From the NCBI RefSeq assembly GCF_947259555.1, contig NZ_CAMYMD010000084.1, forward strand, positions 62,001 to 126,000: 64,000 bases of DNA. Reading direction: 5' to 3'. The position numbers were made by a program, and so were the translations under genes. Of the stretch, positions 1-7,917 are shown piece after piece. The notes below the pieces were generated by a model. That model did no database searches. It was not told the DNA's origin and saw only the letters and a list, made by a program, of their open reading frames with translations. Positions within the stretch are counted from its first letter, which is position 1; each line of letters begins with the position of its first letter. This DNA comes from an uncultured Roseovarius sp. (GTDB lineage: Bacteria > Pseudomonadota > Alphaproteobacteria > Rhodobacterales > Rhodobacteraceae).

Positions 1-1
1 G

Positions 2-973
2 TCGGCCTCGGTCGCGCCGCATGACTGGGTGTTGCATTACTTTGCCGATGACAGCGCGGCGGTGACGCGCAGCTGGTTGCTGACCGGGCTGGTGATGATC
101 CTCGCTGGAGCGGGATTTCTGGTGTCGCAGGTGCGGCGAACACAGCGCATCGGGGCGGCCTTGCGCCGGTCCGAGGCGGAAGAGGCGCAGTTGCGCGAGG
201 CCAATGAGCGGCTGGCAGTAGAGATCGAGGAGCGGCGCACCGCCGAGCGCCGGTTGAAGCGGACGCAAGACGAATTGGAGCGGGCGAGCCGACTGGCCGC
301 CCTCGGGCAGTTGGCGGCCTCGGTCACGCATGAGTTGGGGCAGCCTATTGCCGCGATGCGCAACCACCTGACCGCGGCCGAGATCGGTGGGCAACCGGCG
401 GCGCGGATCATCCCGAGGATCACAGGGATCGTGGACCGGATGGAGGGGATCACCCGGCAGTTGAAGTTCTTTGCCCGCAACGACCGGGAGGAGTTCGGGC
501 CAGTTGATCTGGGGGCCGTGGTGCAGGCGGCGCTGGCGCTGGTAGAGCCGAATATCGCCAAGGTGGGTGTCACGACATCGGTCGATGCGCCAGATGAGCC
601 GGTGCTGGTGCGGGGCAATCAGTTGCGGCTGGAACAGGTGCTGACCAATGTACTGCGCAATGCCGTCGATGCGGTGGAGGATTGTGCCGCGCGGCGGATC
701 AACATCACGCTGGGGCAGGGCGATGGTGCGGGCTGGGTCGAGGTGCGCGACACCGGGCACGGTCTGGGGCAGGCGCGGCTTGACGAGTTGCAGGAGCCGT
801 TCGTGACGACGCGCGAGAGCGGGCGGGGCATGGGGTTGGGTCTTGCGATTTCAGCCAATATCGTCAAGGCACATCAGGGCCGGTTCAGCGCGGATAACCT
901 TGCCCAAGGCGGCGCGATGTTCCGGATCGAGATCCCGCAAGACGGGATGGAGGAGGATTTGAGCGCGGCATGA
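2..973 (+). CDS. dctB: C4-dicarboxylate sensor histidine kinase DctB, 5' partial
   Basis: Membrane sensor kinase that would phosphorylate the adjacent DctD. The frame is open to the left edge, so the gene starts outside the window; the GTG at 29 in the ORF track is internal. The visible part starts at the end of the periplasmic sensor domain, then a membrane segment (SWLLTGLVMILAGAGFLV), a charged linker likely to be coiled coil, the H-box with the phospho-acceptor histidine (SVTHELGQPIAAMRNHL), the N-box (NVLRNAVDAVE) and the G-boxes (DTGHGLG, GRGMGLGLAI). The stop overlaps the dctD start by four bases (ATGA). The DctB name rests on this domain order plus the DctD and TRAP neighbours; the ligand itself cannot be read from the fragment. 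Confidence 0.85.
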   Translation, partial: SASVAPHDWVLHYFADDSAAVTRSWLLTGLVMILAGAGFLVSQVRRTQRIGAALRRSEAEEAQLREANERLAVEIEERRTAERRLKRTQDELERASRLAALGQLAASVTHELGQPIAAMRNHLTAAEIGGQPAARIIPRITGIVDRMEGITRQLKFFARNDREEFGPVDLGAVVQAALALVEPNIAKVGVTTSVDAPDEPVLVRGNQLRLEQVLTNVLRNAVDAVEDCAARRINITLGQGDGAGWVEVRDTGHGLGQARLDELQEPFVTTRESGRGMGLGLAISANIVKAHQGRFSADNLAQGGAMFRIEIPQDGMEEDLSAA

Positions 974-2304
974 GCAGCACCCCCCGTATTCTGATCGTCG
1001 AGGATGACCGCGCGATGCGCCTGTCGCTGATCGACCTGCTGGAGGCGTCCGAGTGGTGTGTCGAGGCGCTGCCGCGTGCAGAGCGGCTGGCCGACCGGCT
1101 GGAGGCGTTTCAGCCGGATGTCATCCTGTCGGATGTGCGGATGCCGGGCATGTCGGGGCTGGACTTGCTGGACAGTCTCGACCGCGAACTGTCGCCGCCG
1201 CTGGTGCTGATTTCGGCGCATGGCGACATAGCCATGGCGGTGGATGCGATGCAGCGCGGGGCCTACAGCTTTGTCGAGAAGCCCTATGAGCCGCGCCGCT
1301 TGCTGAACATCCTGCGCCATGCCGCCGATCAGCACGCGATGCGGCGCACGACGGAGCGGTTGAAATCGCGGCTGATGCAGCTGTCTGGGTTGGACCGGGT
1401 GCTATTGGGGCAGACGCGGGAAACCGTAGGCTTGCGCGAGGAGGTGCTGGACCTGTCGCAAAGCGGGGCGGCGGTGATGCTGCAGGGCGAGACCGGCACC
1501 GGCAAGGAACTGGTGGCGCGGGCGCTTCATGATCTGGGGACGGATGGCGCCGGGCCGTTTCTGGCGCTCAATTGCGCCGCGCTGTCGGCCGAGGGGTTCG
1601 AGGCCGAGATGTTCGGCACCGGGGGCGGGGCCAAGGGGCGGTTGCAGGGCGCGGATGGCGGCACGCTGTTCCTTGATGAGGTTTGCTCTTGCTCGATACC
1701 GGTGCAGGCCAAGCTGCTGCGCGTGATCGAGGACAAGCAGGTGTTGCCGCTCGGGTCGCAGAGCCCGGTGCCGCTGGCGTTTCGGGTGATTTCGGCGACC
1801 AACGAGGAGCCTGAGCAAGCGGTGCGCGAGGGGCGGCTGCGGGCCGATCTGCTCTACCGGCTCAACACCACTATGATTGCCCTGCCGACGCTCAGGCAGC
1901 GGCGCGATGACGTGATGCTGCTGGCGGCGCGGTTTCTGGATGAGTTCGCGCGGGTGTACGAGACCCGCGCACCCGACCTCGCGCCCGAGGACAGTGCCGC
2001 GCTCTTGGCGCATGACTGGCCCGGAAATGTGCGCGAATTGCGCAGCGTGTGCGAACGCCGGGTGCTGAGCGCGCGGCGCGGGGGCGGGTCGATGGCGCAG
2101 GCGCTGCGCCGCGATGCGCTGGCCGATGATGTGCCCGACACGCTGCGCGCCGCCGTTGCGGCGTTCGAGCGGGACTTGATCGCCAAGGCGATCACCGCGC
2201 ATGAGGGAAAGATGGAGGCGGTGGCAGAGGCGCTCGGCATCGGGCGGCGCACGCTGAACGAGAAGATCGTCAAGCTGGGGCTGGACAAGGAGGCTCTGCT
2301 GTAG
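970..2304 (+). CDS. dctD: C4-dicarboxylate response regulator DctD, GAFTGA-less NtrC type
   Basis: Response regulator of 444 residues. It has a receiver domain (phospho-acceptor in ILSDVRMPGMSG, conserved Lys in FVEKPYEP), an AAA+ domain (Walker A GETGTGKE, Walker B GGTLFLDE) and a Fis-type helix-turn-helix at the C-terminus (AVAEALGIGRRTLNEKI). The loop that in sigma-54 activators reads ELFGHxxGAFTGA is shortened to EMFGTGGGAKGRLQGADGGT, so the sigma-54-contacting GAFTGA motif is gone. Rhodobacter NtrC, which works with the housekeeping polymerase, is known to lack this motif as well. I therefore expect DctD to activate dctPQM independently of sigma-54. It is translationally coupled to dctB. 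Confidence 0.9.
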   Translation: MSSTPRILIVEDDRAMRLSLIDLLEASEWCVEALPRAERLADRLEAFQPDVILSDVRMPGMSGLDLLDSLDRELSPPLVLISAHGDIAMAVDAMQRGAYSFVEKPYEPRRLLNILRHAADQHAMRRTTERLKSRLMQLSGLDRVLLGQTRETVGLREEVLDLSQSGAAVMLQGETGTGKELVARALHDLGTDGAGPFLALNCAALSAEGFEAEMFGTGGGAKGRLQGADGGTLFLDEVCSCSIPVQAKLLRVIEDKQVLPLGSQSPVPLAFRVISATNEEPEQAVREGRLRADLLYRLNTTMIALPTLRQRRDDVMLLAARFLDEFARVYETRAPDLAPEDSAALLAHDWPGNVRELRSVCERRVLSARRGGGSMAQALRRDALADDVPDTLRAAVAAFERDLIAKAITAHEGKMEAVAEALGIGRRTLNEKIVKLGLDKEALL

Positions 2305-2310
2305 TCCCCT

Positions 2311-2324
2311 TGCGGATATCCGCA
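2311..2324. promoter_or_regulatory. perfect 14-bp palindrome after dctD
   Basis: TGCGGATATCCGCA is a perfect palindrome seven bases after the dctD stop, in the 121-bp gap before dctP. It could be a weak dctD terminator stem (no T-run follows) or an operator for the dctPQM promoter. No sigma-54 -24/-12 pair is evident in this gap. Confidence 0.3.
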
Positions 2325-2370
2325 GGGCGGCTGCCGGGGCATGTGCGGTTTTCTTCATAGCCATCGTGCC

Positions 2371-2380
2371 GGACATGTCC
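2371..2380. promoter_or_regulatory. palindrome GGACATGTCC upstream of dctP
   Basis: A perfect 10-bp palindrome 46 bases before the dctP start. Its position fits a regulator site for the TRAP operon, possibly DctD, but nothing in the sequence assigns it. Confidence 0.25.
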
Positions 2381-2425
2381 CAAGGTAGCGCCCATCATAC
2401 CGCATGACATCTGGGAGGAGAAACC

Positions 2426-3445
2426 ATGCCGAAATATCTGAGTTACACCGCTGTGGCCGCGATCAGCCTTGCCTTTGCCGGTGAGGCGATGGCAACCGAA
2501 TGGAACGTCTCGCTCTGGGGCAAGCGCCGGGCGTTTACCGAGCATGTCGAGAAGCTGGCCGAATTGGTGAGTGAAAAGACAAATGGCGATTTCACCCTGA
2601 ACATCAGCTATGGGGGCCTCTCGAACAACCGCGAGAACCTTGACGGGATTTCCATCGGGGCCTTCGAGATGGCGCAGTTCTGCGCGGGCTATCACCGCGA
2701 CAAGAACCCGACGATCACCGTTCTGGAACTGCCGTTCCTGGGCGTCGAGACGCTGGAGCAGGAGCGCGCGCTGTCGATGGCGCTTTATGATCAGCCAGCG
2801 GTCAAGGCCGATCTGGCGCGCTGGAACGCGACGCTTTTGATGCCCTCGCCGATGCCGCAATACAACCTTGTGGGTCTGGGCGACGCACCCCGCAGCCTTG
2901 ACGATTTCGAAGGGTTGAGCGTGCGCGCCACCGGCGGCATCGGGGCCGCGATGGAGGCCGTGGGCGCCGTGCCGACCTCGATGTCGGCGACCGAAGTGCG
3001 GCAGGCGATGGACAGCGGCGTGGTCAAGGCCGTGGCCTTTGCCCCGCATGCCCATATGGCATTTGGCACCATAGAGAACGCGAAATGGTGGACCTCGAAC
3101 CTGAACCCCGGTACGGTGAATTGCCCGGTTGTGGCCAATACCGACGCGCTCGACGGGTTGTCGGATGATCATCGCGAGGCGCTGTTGGGCTCGATCGACG
3201 AGTCGCTTGATTACTACATCGACAACTATCAGAACAACACGCTCGAGGCCTGGGGCCCGGCGCTCGAAGAGCGCGGCATCGAGGTGATCAGCTTTGACGA
3301 GGAGTCGCTCGCGAAGTTCGAAAAGGCGGTGGCCGGTCCCGCCGCAGCCGCCTGGATCGAGGACATGGGCAATCGCGGTATTCCCGCGCAGGAGCTCTAT
3401 GACTTCGCCACCGGCAAGCTGGCGGAACTCAAGGGCGGCTCCTGA
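2426..3445 (+). CDS. dctP: TRAP transporter substrate-binding protein DctP
   Basis: Periplasmic solute receptor of a tripartite ATP-independent (TRAP) transporter, 339 residues, the usual size. A signal peptide ends near residue 23 (AFAGEAMA). The body is the DctP family fold, with the region around VRATGGIGAAMEAVGAVPTSMSATEVRQAMDSGVV where the family binds the carboxylate of its ligand; the conserved Arg is in SVRATG. The start is set by a strong GGGAGGAG Shine-Dalgarno. It is followed by a hairpin and then dctQ and dctM. DctBD next door suggests a C4-dicarboxylate substrate, but TRAP receptors vary widely, so the ligand is inferred. Confidence 0.9.
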   Translation: MPKYLSYTAVAAISLAFAGEAMATEWNVSLWGKRRAFTEHVEKLAELVSEKTNGDFTLNISYGGLSNNRENLDGISIGAFEMAQFCAGYHRDKNPTITVLELPFLGVETLEQERALSMALYDQPAVKADLARWNATLLMPSPMPQYNLVGLGDAPRSLDDFEGLSVRATGGIGAAMEAVGAVPTSMSATEVRQAMDSGVVKAVAFAPHAHMAFGTIENAKWWTSNLNPGTVNCPVVANTDALDGLSDDHREALLGSIDESLDYYIDNYQNNTLEAWGPALEERGIEVISFDEESLAKFEKAVAGPAAAAWIEDMGNRGIPAQELYDFATGKLAELKGGS

Positions 3446-3457
3446 GCCTGAGCTTTG

Positions 3458-3492
3458 CGGCCCGTGATGTATGCGTCGCGGGCCGTCTTTTT
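3458..3492 (+). terminator. intra-operon attenuating hairpin between dctP and dctQ
   Basis: A perfect stem CGGCCCG / CGGGCCG with a 14-base loop is followed by TCTTTTT. It lies 13 bases after the dctP stop and ends before the dctQ ribosome-binding site. Its likely role is partial termination, giving more receptor than membrane subunits. Confidence 0.6.
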
Positions 3493-3514
3493 CGACCTGA
3501 GCGGGAGATGCACC

Positions 3515-4147
3515 ATGGCGGGAGCGGCCTCTGTCCTTTCGGACAACAGCACCCTGAGCAGGCTTGATCGCGGCCTCTACCGGATCGAGCGGCAGCTTGC
3601 GCTCTTAAGCGGGCTGGCGGTTTTCTCGCTCATGGTGCTGGCGGTGTTTTCCGTCGGCGGGCGCAACTTCTTCAATCAGCCGCTGCCCGGATATGTCGAC
3701 TGGATCGAGCAGATCATGCCGCTGATTGCCTTCATGGGCGTGGCCTATACGCAGCGCGATGGCGGGCATATCCGCATGGATATCTTCGTCGGGATGTTCA
3801 GCGGCCGGGCGCTCTGGCTGATCGAGTTGATCACGACGCTGGCGGTTCTGGCGCTGATGCTGCTGCTGGTCTGGGGCAGCTGGGCGCATTTCGGGCGCAG
3901 TTTCGATTGGAATGCGCCGCTCTGGAGCCGGGACAGCACCATCGACATCGCCCTGCCGATCTGGCCTGCGAAGATCCTGGCACCGATTGCCTTTGGCGTG
4001 CTGTCGCTGCGGCTGATGTTGCAGGTCTGGGGATTCGGGCGGGCGCTGATCACCGGGGCTGAGCGGCCCGTTGCCGTGCCGCTGATCGAGGATGCCGCGG
4101 CACAGGCCGCGCGTGAGGCCGCGCATGTCAGCGGCCGTGATGAATAA
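3515..4147 (+). CDS. dctQ: TRAP transporter small membrane subunit DctQ
   Basis: Small integral membrane subunit with four expected membrane helices (for example LSGLAVFSLMVLAVFSVGG and LIELITTLAVLALMLLLVWGSW), 210 residues from the ATG at 3515. I prefer this start to the track's 3455 because GGGAG sits just ahead of it, and because 3455 would place coding sequence through the dctP-dctQ terminator hairpin. The family's conserved region near VDWIEQIMPLIAFMGVAYTQRDGGHIRMD is intact. It pairs with DctM, whose start is 13 bases downstream. The C-terminal cytoplasmic tail is Ala-rich and charged. Confidence 0.88.
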   Translation: MAGAASVLSDNSTLSRLDRGLYRIERQLALLSGLAVFSLMVLAVFSVGGRNFFNQPLPGYVDWIEQIMPLIAFMGVAYTQRDGGHIRMDIFVGMFSGRALWLIELITTLAVLALMLLLVWGSWAHFGRSFDWNAPLWSRDSTIDIALPIWPAKILAPIAFGVLSLRLMLQVWGFGRALITGAERPVAVPLIEDAAAQAAREAAHVSGRDE

Positions 4148-4159
4148 GGATGTCACCTG

Positions 4160-5560
4160 ATGGAGCCAATTGATATCGGGCTGGTCGTGACCGGTATGAT
4201 GCTGGTCGTTGTGATCCTGGGCATGCGCGTGGCCTTTGCCGCCGCTCTTGCAGGCACGATCGGGCTGATCTGGATTTTCTGGTCCAAGAAGGGCTATGCG
4301 GGCGACGAATTTTTCTGGGCGCTGACCGTGGCGGTCAAAACTGCCGGTCAGGTGCCGCATTCCAAGGTCAGCTCGCAAGCGCTGAGCCTCATTCCGACCT
4401 TCATCATGATCGGCTATCTCGCCTATTACGCGGGGCTGACCAAGGCGCTCTTCGAGGCGGCGAAACGCTGGATTGCCTGGGTGCCGGGGGGGCTTGCCGT
4501 CTCCACCGTGTTTGCCACGGCAGGTTTTGCCGCCGTGTCGGGGGCGAGCGTGGCGACGGCGGCTGTGTTTGCGCGCATCGCCATCCCCGAGATGCTCAAG
4601 ATCGGCTATGACAAGCGGTTCGCTGCGGGCGTGGTGGCGGCTGGCGGCACATTGGCGAGCCTCATTCCGCCCTCAGCATTGCTGGTGATCTACGCGATTA
4701 TCGTGGAGCAGGACGTGGGCAAGCTGTTGCTTGCCGGTTTCATTCCCGGCGTGTTTTCGGCCTTTGTCTATGCGCTTTTGATCATCGGTCTGGCGCTGAC
4801 CATCAAAGGGTTTGGCCCGCCGGTGGGTGGCTTTACCTGGCGTGAGCGTTTCGTGTCGCTGCCGCCCGCGCTGCCCATCGTGTTCGTTGTCGTGACGATC
4901 ATCTTTTTCGTCTACAACCCATTCGGCGGCGATGCTTGGGGCACACCGACCGAGGGTGGCGCGATCGGCGCCTTTGTGGTGTTCCTGATGGCGCTTTATC
5001 GTGGCATGCGCTGGCCTGAACTGAAGGACGCACTGCTGGAGACGGCGAAGCTGTCGGTGATGATCTTTACCATCATCTGGGGGGTGCTGATCTATGTGCG
5101 GTTTCTCGGCTTTGCCGATCTGCCATCGGCCTTTGCGGATTGGATTACCTCGCTGACGCTGTCGCCGATGCTGATCCTGATCTGCATCCTGCTGGCCTAT
5201 GCGGTGCTGGGCATGTTCATGGACGCGATCGGCATGCTGCTGTTGACGCTGCCGGTGGTCTATCCGGCGGTGATGGCGCTCAATGGTGGGATCAATGTCA
5301 GCGCGGCGGAGAGTGCCTTTGGCATGAATGGCCAGATGTGCGCGATCTGGTTCGGGATACTGGTGGTCAAGATGGCCGAGTTCTGCCTGATCACGCCACC
5401 TATCGGCCTCAACTGTTTCGTGGTGGCGGGCGTGCGCCCTGACCTGAGCGTGCAGGACGTGTTCAAGGGGGTGATGCCGTTCTTTATCGCCGATGCCGTG
5501 ACCATCGCGCTGTTGGTGGGGTTCCCGGCGATCGTTCTATGGCTGCCGGGTCTGGCCTAG
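4160..5560 (+). CDS. dctM: TRAP transporter large membrane subunit DctM
   Basis: Large channel-forming subunit of the TRAP transporter, 466 residues and roughly a dozen membrane segments. It uses an ion gradient to import the DctP-bound ligand across the inner membrane. Family features include the GASVATAAVFARIAIPEM stretch, the hairpin-type SLIPPSALLVIYAIIVEQ and the closing LITPPIGLNCFVVAGV. It is the last gene of the dctPQM operon; I see no strong terminator before motB. Confidence 0.92.
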   Translation: MEPIDIGLVVTGMMLVVVILGMRVAFAAALAGTIGLIWIFWSKKGYAGDEFFWALTVAVKTAGQVPHSKVSSQALSLIPTFIMIGYLAYYAGLTKALFEAAKRWIAWVPGGLAVSTVFATAGFAAVSGASVATAAVFARIAIPEMLKIGYDKRFAAGVVAAGGTLASLIPPSALLVIYAIIVEQDVGKLLLAGFIPGVFSAFVYALLIIGLALTIKGFGPPVGGFTWRERFVSLPPALPIVFVVVTIIFFVYNPFGGDAWGTPTEGGAIGAFVVFLMALYRGMRWPELKDALLETAKLSVMIFTIIWGVLIYVRFLGFADLPSAFADWITSLTLSPMLILICILLAYAVLGMFMDAIGMLLLTLPVVYPAVMALNGGINVSAAESAFGMNGQMCAIWFGILVVKMAEFCLITPPIGLNCFVVAGVRPDLSVQDVFKGVMPFFIADAVTIALLVGFPAIVLWLPGLA

Positions 5561-5583
5561 CGAAGTCCGTAAAACTGGATGTG

Positions 5584-5598
5584 TTAACAGACCGGTAA
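5584..5598 (+). promoter_or_regulatory. CtrA-like site upstream of motB
   Basis: TTAA-cagaccg-GTAA matches the TTAA-N7-TTAA CtrA motif except for one base in the second half. It ends 47 bases before the motB start. CtrA control of motility is established in several Rhodobacterales; use of this particular site is inferred. Confidence 0.4.
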
Positions 5599-5645
5599 GC
5601 CACCCTGTGCTACCCCTTGGATCGGGTGAGACAAAGGTGGTGAGT

Positions 5646-6494
5646 ATGGACGTGCGCAGCAACGCGGCGCCGGTCATCATCAAACGGAAAAAGATCATTG
5701 CAGGCGGCGGGCATCATGGCGGTGCCTGGAAAGTGGCCTATGCCGATTTCGTCACCGCGATGATGGCCTTTTTCCTGCTGATGTGGCTGGTGAACGCGAC
5801 AACCGAGCAGCAACGCAAGGGCATTGCGGATTACTTTAGCCCGACCGTTCCGATCAACCGTATCTCAGGCGGCGGCAACGGCGCCTTTGGCGGAGACAGT
5901 GTTTTTTCGGAAGATGTTCTCGCACAGAATGGTACCGGTGCATCACAGCGTATGTCTACAGAGAGCCGTCAGGCACGTGGTGACATGGGCTTGATGACCG
6001 ATGGCCGGTCCTCTGCAGAGACCACCGCCTTTACTGCGGTAGAAGAGATGCTCAAGGGTGTCAGCGGTGAAAGCATGGAGGCCGCAAAGAGGCTGCGTCA
6101 CGTTGTAACGCGCGTTACTGACGAGGGGCTGGTCATCGAGCTGTTTGATCTGCCCGGGGCGCTGCTCTTCGAGGAGGGGCGTGCCGTTGCGTCGCCCTTG
6201 TTGCAAGAGCTGACAATGATACTCGCCAGAGCCGCCCGCCTCGTGACGAATGACGTGGCACTTGCTGGGTATAGCCGTGCCCGTCCGATCACGCGAGTGG
6301 ATAATTCAGTGTGGGACTTGTCCTCTTCCCGCGCACACCAACTGCGCAAAATGCTTGAGACGGCGAGTGTTGATGGCAAGCGAATGCGTCGCGTCACAGG
6401 GCACGGGGACCGCTCTCCGAGCGTGCCTGACCCGATGGCCCTGCGCAACAACCGCCTTGAGATGATTTTGCTCAGGTCCGATCCAGAGCATTAG
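5646..6494 (+). CDS. motB: flagellar stator protein MotB
   Basis: Stator subunit that anchors to peptidoglycan and forms the proton channel with MotA. From the ATG at 5646 (preceded by AAGGTGGTGAG) it has 282 residues. The N-terminus shows the MotB plug-and-channel signature GGGHHGGAWKVAYADFVTAMMAFFLLMWL, with the channel aspartate in YADF. The C-terminal half is an OmpA/MotB-like domain (VWDLSSSRAHQLRKML, LRNNRLEMIL), but the usual GHTD motif reads GYSR, so the aspartate that contacts diaminopimelate is not evident. motA lies 18 kb downstream rather than adjacent. Confidence 0.9.
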   Translation: MDVRSNAAPVIIKRKKIIAGGGHHGGAWKVAYADFVTAMMAFFLLMWLVNATTEQQRKGIADYFSPTVPINRISGGGNGAFGGDSVFSEDVLAQNGTGASQRMSTESRQARGDMGLMTDGRSSAETTAFTAVEEMLKGVSGESMEAAKRLRHVVTRVTDEGLVIELFDLPGALLFEEGRAVASPLLQELTMILARAARLVTNDVALAGYSRARPITRVDNSVWDLSSSRAHQLRKMLETASVDGKRMRRVTGHGDRSPSVPDPMALRNNRLEMILLRSDPEH

Positions 6495-6509
6495 GAAAGA
6501 TTTTAGCTG

Positions 6510-6524
6510 TTAGTGGGCTGTTAA
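6510..6524 (+). promoter_or_regulatory. CtrA-like site upstream of flgE
   Basis: TTAG-tgggctg-TTAA, one base off TTAA-N7-TTAA, ends 57 bases before the flgE ATG. The spacing resembles that of the motB site. Confidence 0.45.
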
Positions 6525-6581
6525 AGTAACGCGCGTATGTCTGTGTCCCAAGTTTGGTCGACGCAGCAGAAAGGCGCATCC

Positions 6582-7883
6582 ATGACAATTTCTTCTTCCC
6601 TCAATGCCAGTGTCGCAGGATTGAACGCGAATGCAACGCGGTTGGCTACAATATCTGACAATATCGCCAACTCCTCAACTTTTGGCTATCGGAGAATCGA
6701 GGCCGATTTTGAGTCGCTTGTCATATCGGGCAATGGAGGCGGCTATTCGGCCGGCGGGGTTCGTGCCAGCACCCAGCGTCTGATCGATCAGGGCGGTTCG
6801 ATTGTCAGTTCTTCGAACCCGACCGATCTCGCTGTGCGGGACAGGGGTTTTCTGCCTGTGGCGCAGGTCTCGGATCTGACCGTCGCCAATGGCGATCCTC
6901 AAATGTTACTGACAACGACCGGTTCGTTCCGAACCGATTCCGAGGGACGGCTTGTCACCGAGTCTGGTCTTGTTCTTTTGGGGTGGCCGGCGAACCCGGA
7001 TGGAACGGTTCCCGCGTTTTCGCGGGATACCAGTGCCGGGCTGGAGCCGGTTCAGATCAACGTTAATCAGTTGACCGGAGAGCCGACGACCTCTGTCGAC
7101 CTTGGTGTCAACCTCCCCGCGACCGAGACACGGTTCGATAGTACGGGCGATCCTCAGCAGTTGTCCGTCGAGTATTTTGACAATCTCGGAACCTCCGAGA
7201 ATATCTCTCTTGAGTTCACACCGACGATCCCCGCCGACGGTTTGTCGAATGAATGGACAGTGGCGTTGAGGGATTCGGCCCAGAATAACGCGTTGATTGG
7301 CGAATATGTCCTGACGTTCGATGCGAACCGAGACACTGGAGGGACCTTGTTGGATGTGCAGACGATTTCGGGCGGCCCGTATGATCCAACCACCGGAGCG
7401 CTGATCGTCGATGTGGCGAGCGGCCCTATCGAGGTCAGCATCGGGCGACTGGGTACATCAGACGGATTGACCCAACTCTCTGACAGTTTTGCGCCTCTCT
7501 CGATCGCCAAGGACGGATCTCCCGTTGGCAACATGACAGCGGCGGAGGTCGACGCAAACGGATTTGTCCGCGCCTCGTTCGACACAGGTGCAAGCCGTAT
7601 CATCTATCAGGTTCCGCTGGTCGACTTGCCGAATCCCAACGGAATGATTGCCATGGATCAGCAGACATATCGTCCGTCCACGGATAGCGGCACATTCTTT
7701 CTCTGGGACGCCGGGGATGGCCCGACCGGTGACATCGTCGCCTTTGCCCGACAGGAGTCCGCGACCGATGTCGCGGGTGAACTTACCGACATGATACAGA
7801 CGCAACGTGCTTATTCCTCAAATGCAAAAGTGATCCAGACCGTCGACGAAATGTTGCAGGAAACGACGAATATCATCCGCTGA
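6582..7883 (+). CDS. flgE: flagellar hook protein FlgE
   Basis: Structural subunit of the hook, 433 residues from the ATG at 6582, which has an upstream AAAGG and starts exactly at the family N-terminus. It shows the rod/hook N-terminal signature (SSLNASVAGLNANATRLATISDNIANSSTFGYRR) and the matching C-terminal helix (GELTDMIQTQRAYSSNAKVIQTVDEMLQ), which pack as the D0 coiled coil. The track's longer start at 6537 falls between the CtrA-like site and the gene and adds 15 unmatched residues. It is followed by flgK, flgL and flgI on the same strand. Confidence 0.93.
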   Translation: MTISSSLNASVAGLNANATRLATISDNIANSSTFGYRRIEADFESLVISGNGGGYSAGGVRASTQRLIDQGGSIVSSSNPTDLAVRDRGFLPVAQVSDLTVANGDPQMLLTTTGSFRTDSEGRLVTESGLVLLGWPANPDGTVPAFSRDTSAGLEPVQINVNQLTGEPTTSVDLGVNLPATETRFDSTGDPQQLSVEYFDNLGTSENISLEFTPTIPADGLSNEWTVALRDSAQNNALIGEYVLTFDANRDTGGTLLDVQTISGGPYDPTTGALIVDVASGPIEVSIGRLGTSDGLTQLSDSFAPLSIAKDGSPVGNMTAAEVDANGFVRASFDTGASRIIYQVPLVDLPNPNGMIAMDQQTYRPSTDSGTFFLWDAGDGPTGDIVAFARQESATDVAGELTDMIQTQRAYSSNAKVIQTVDEMLQETTNIIR

Positions 7884-7917
7884 AAGCTCGTGCCGAGCCG
7901 TTTTCAAAGGAGTTGCC

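Noticed and set aside
1402-2376. 324-residue ORF on the minus strand
   Set aside because: Antisense to dctD; His/Arg/Gln-rich shadow frame.
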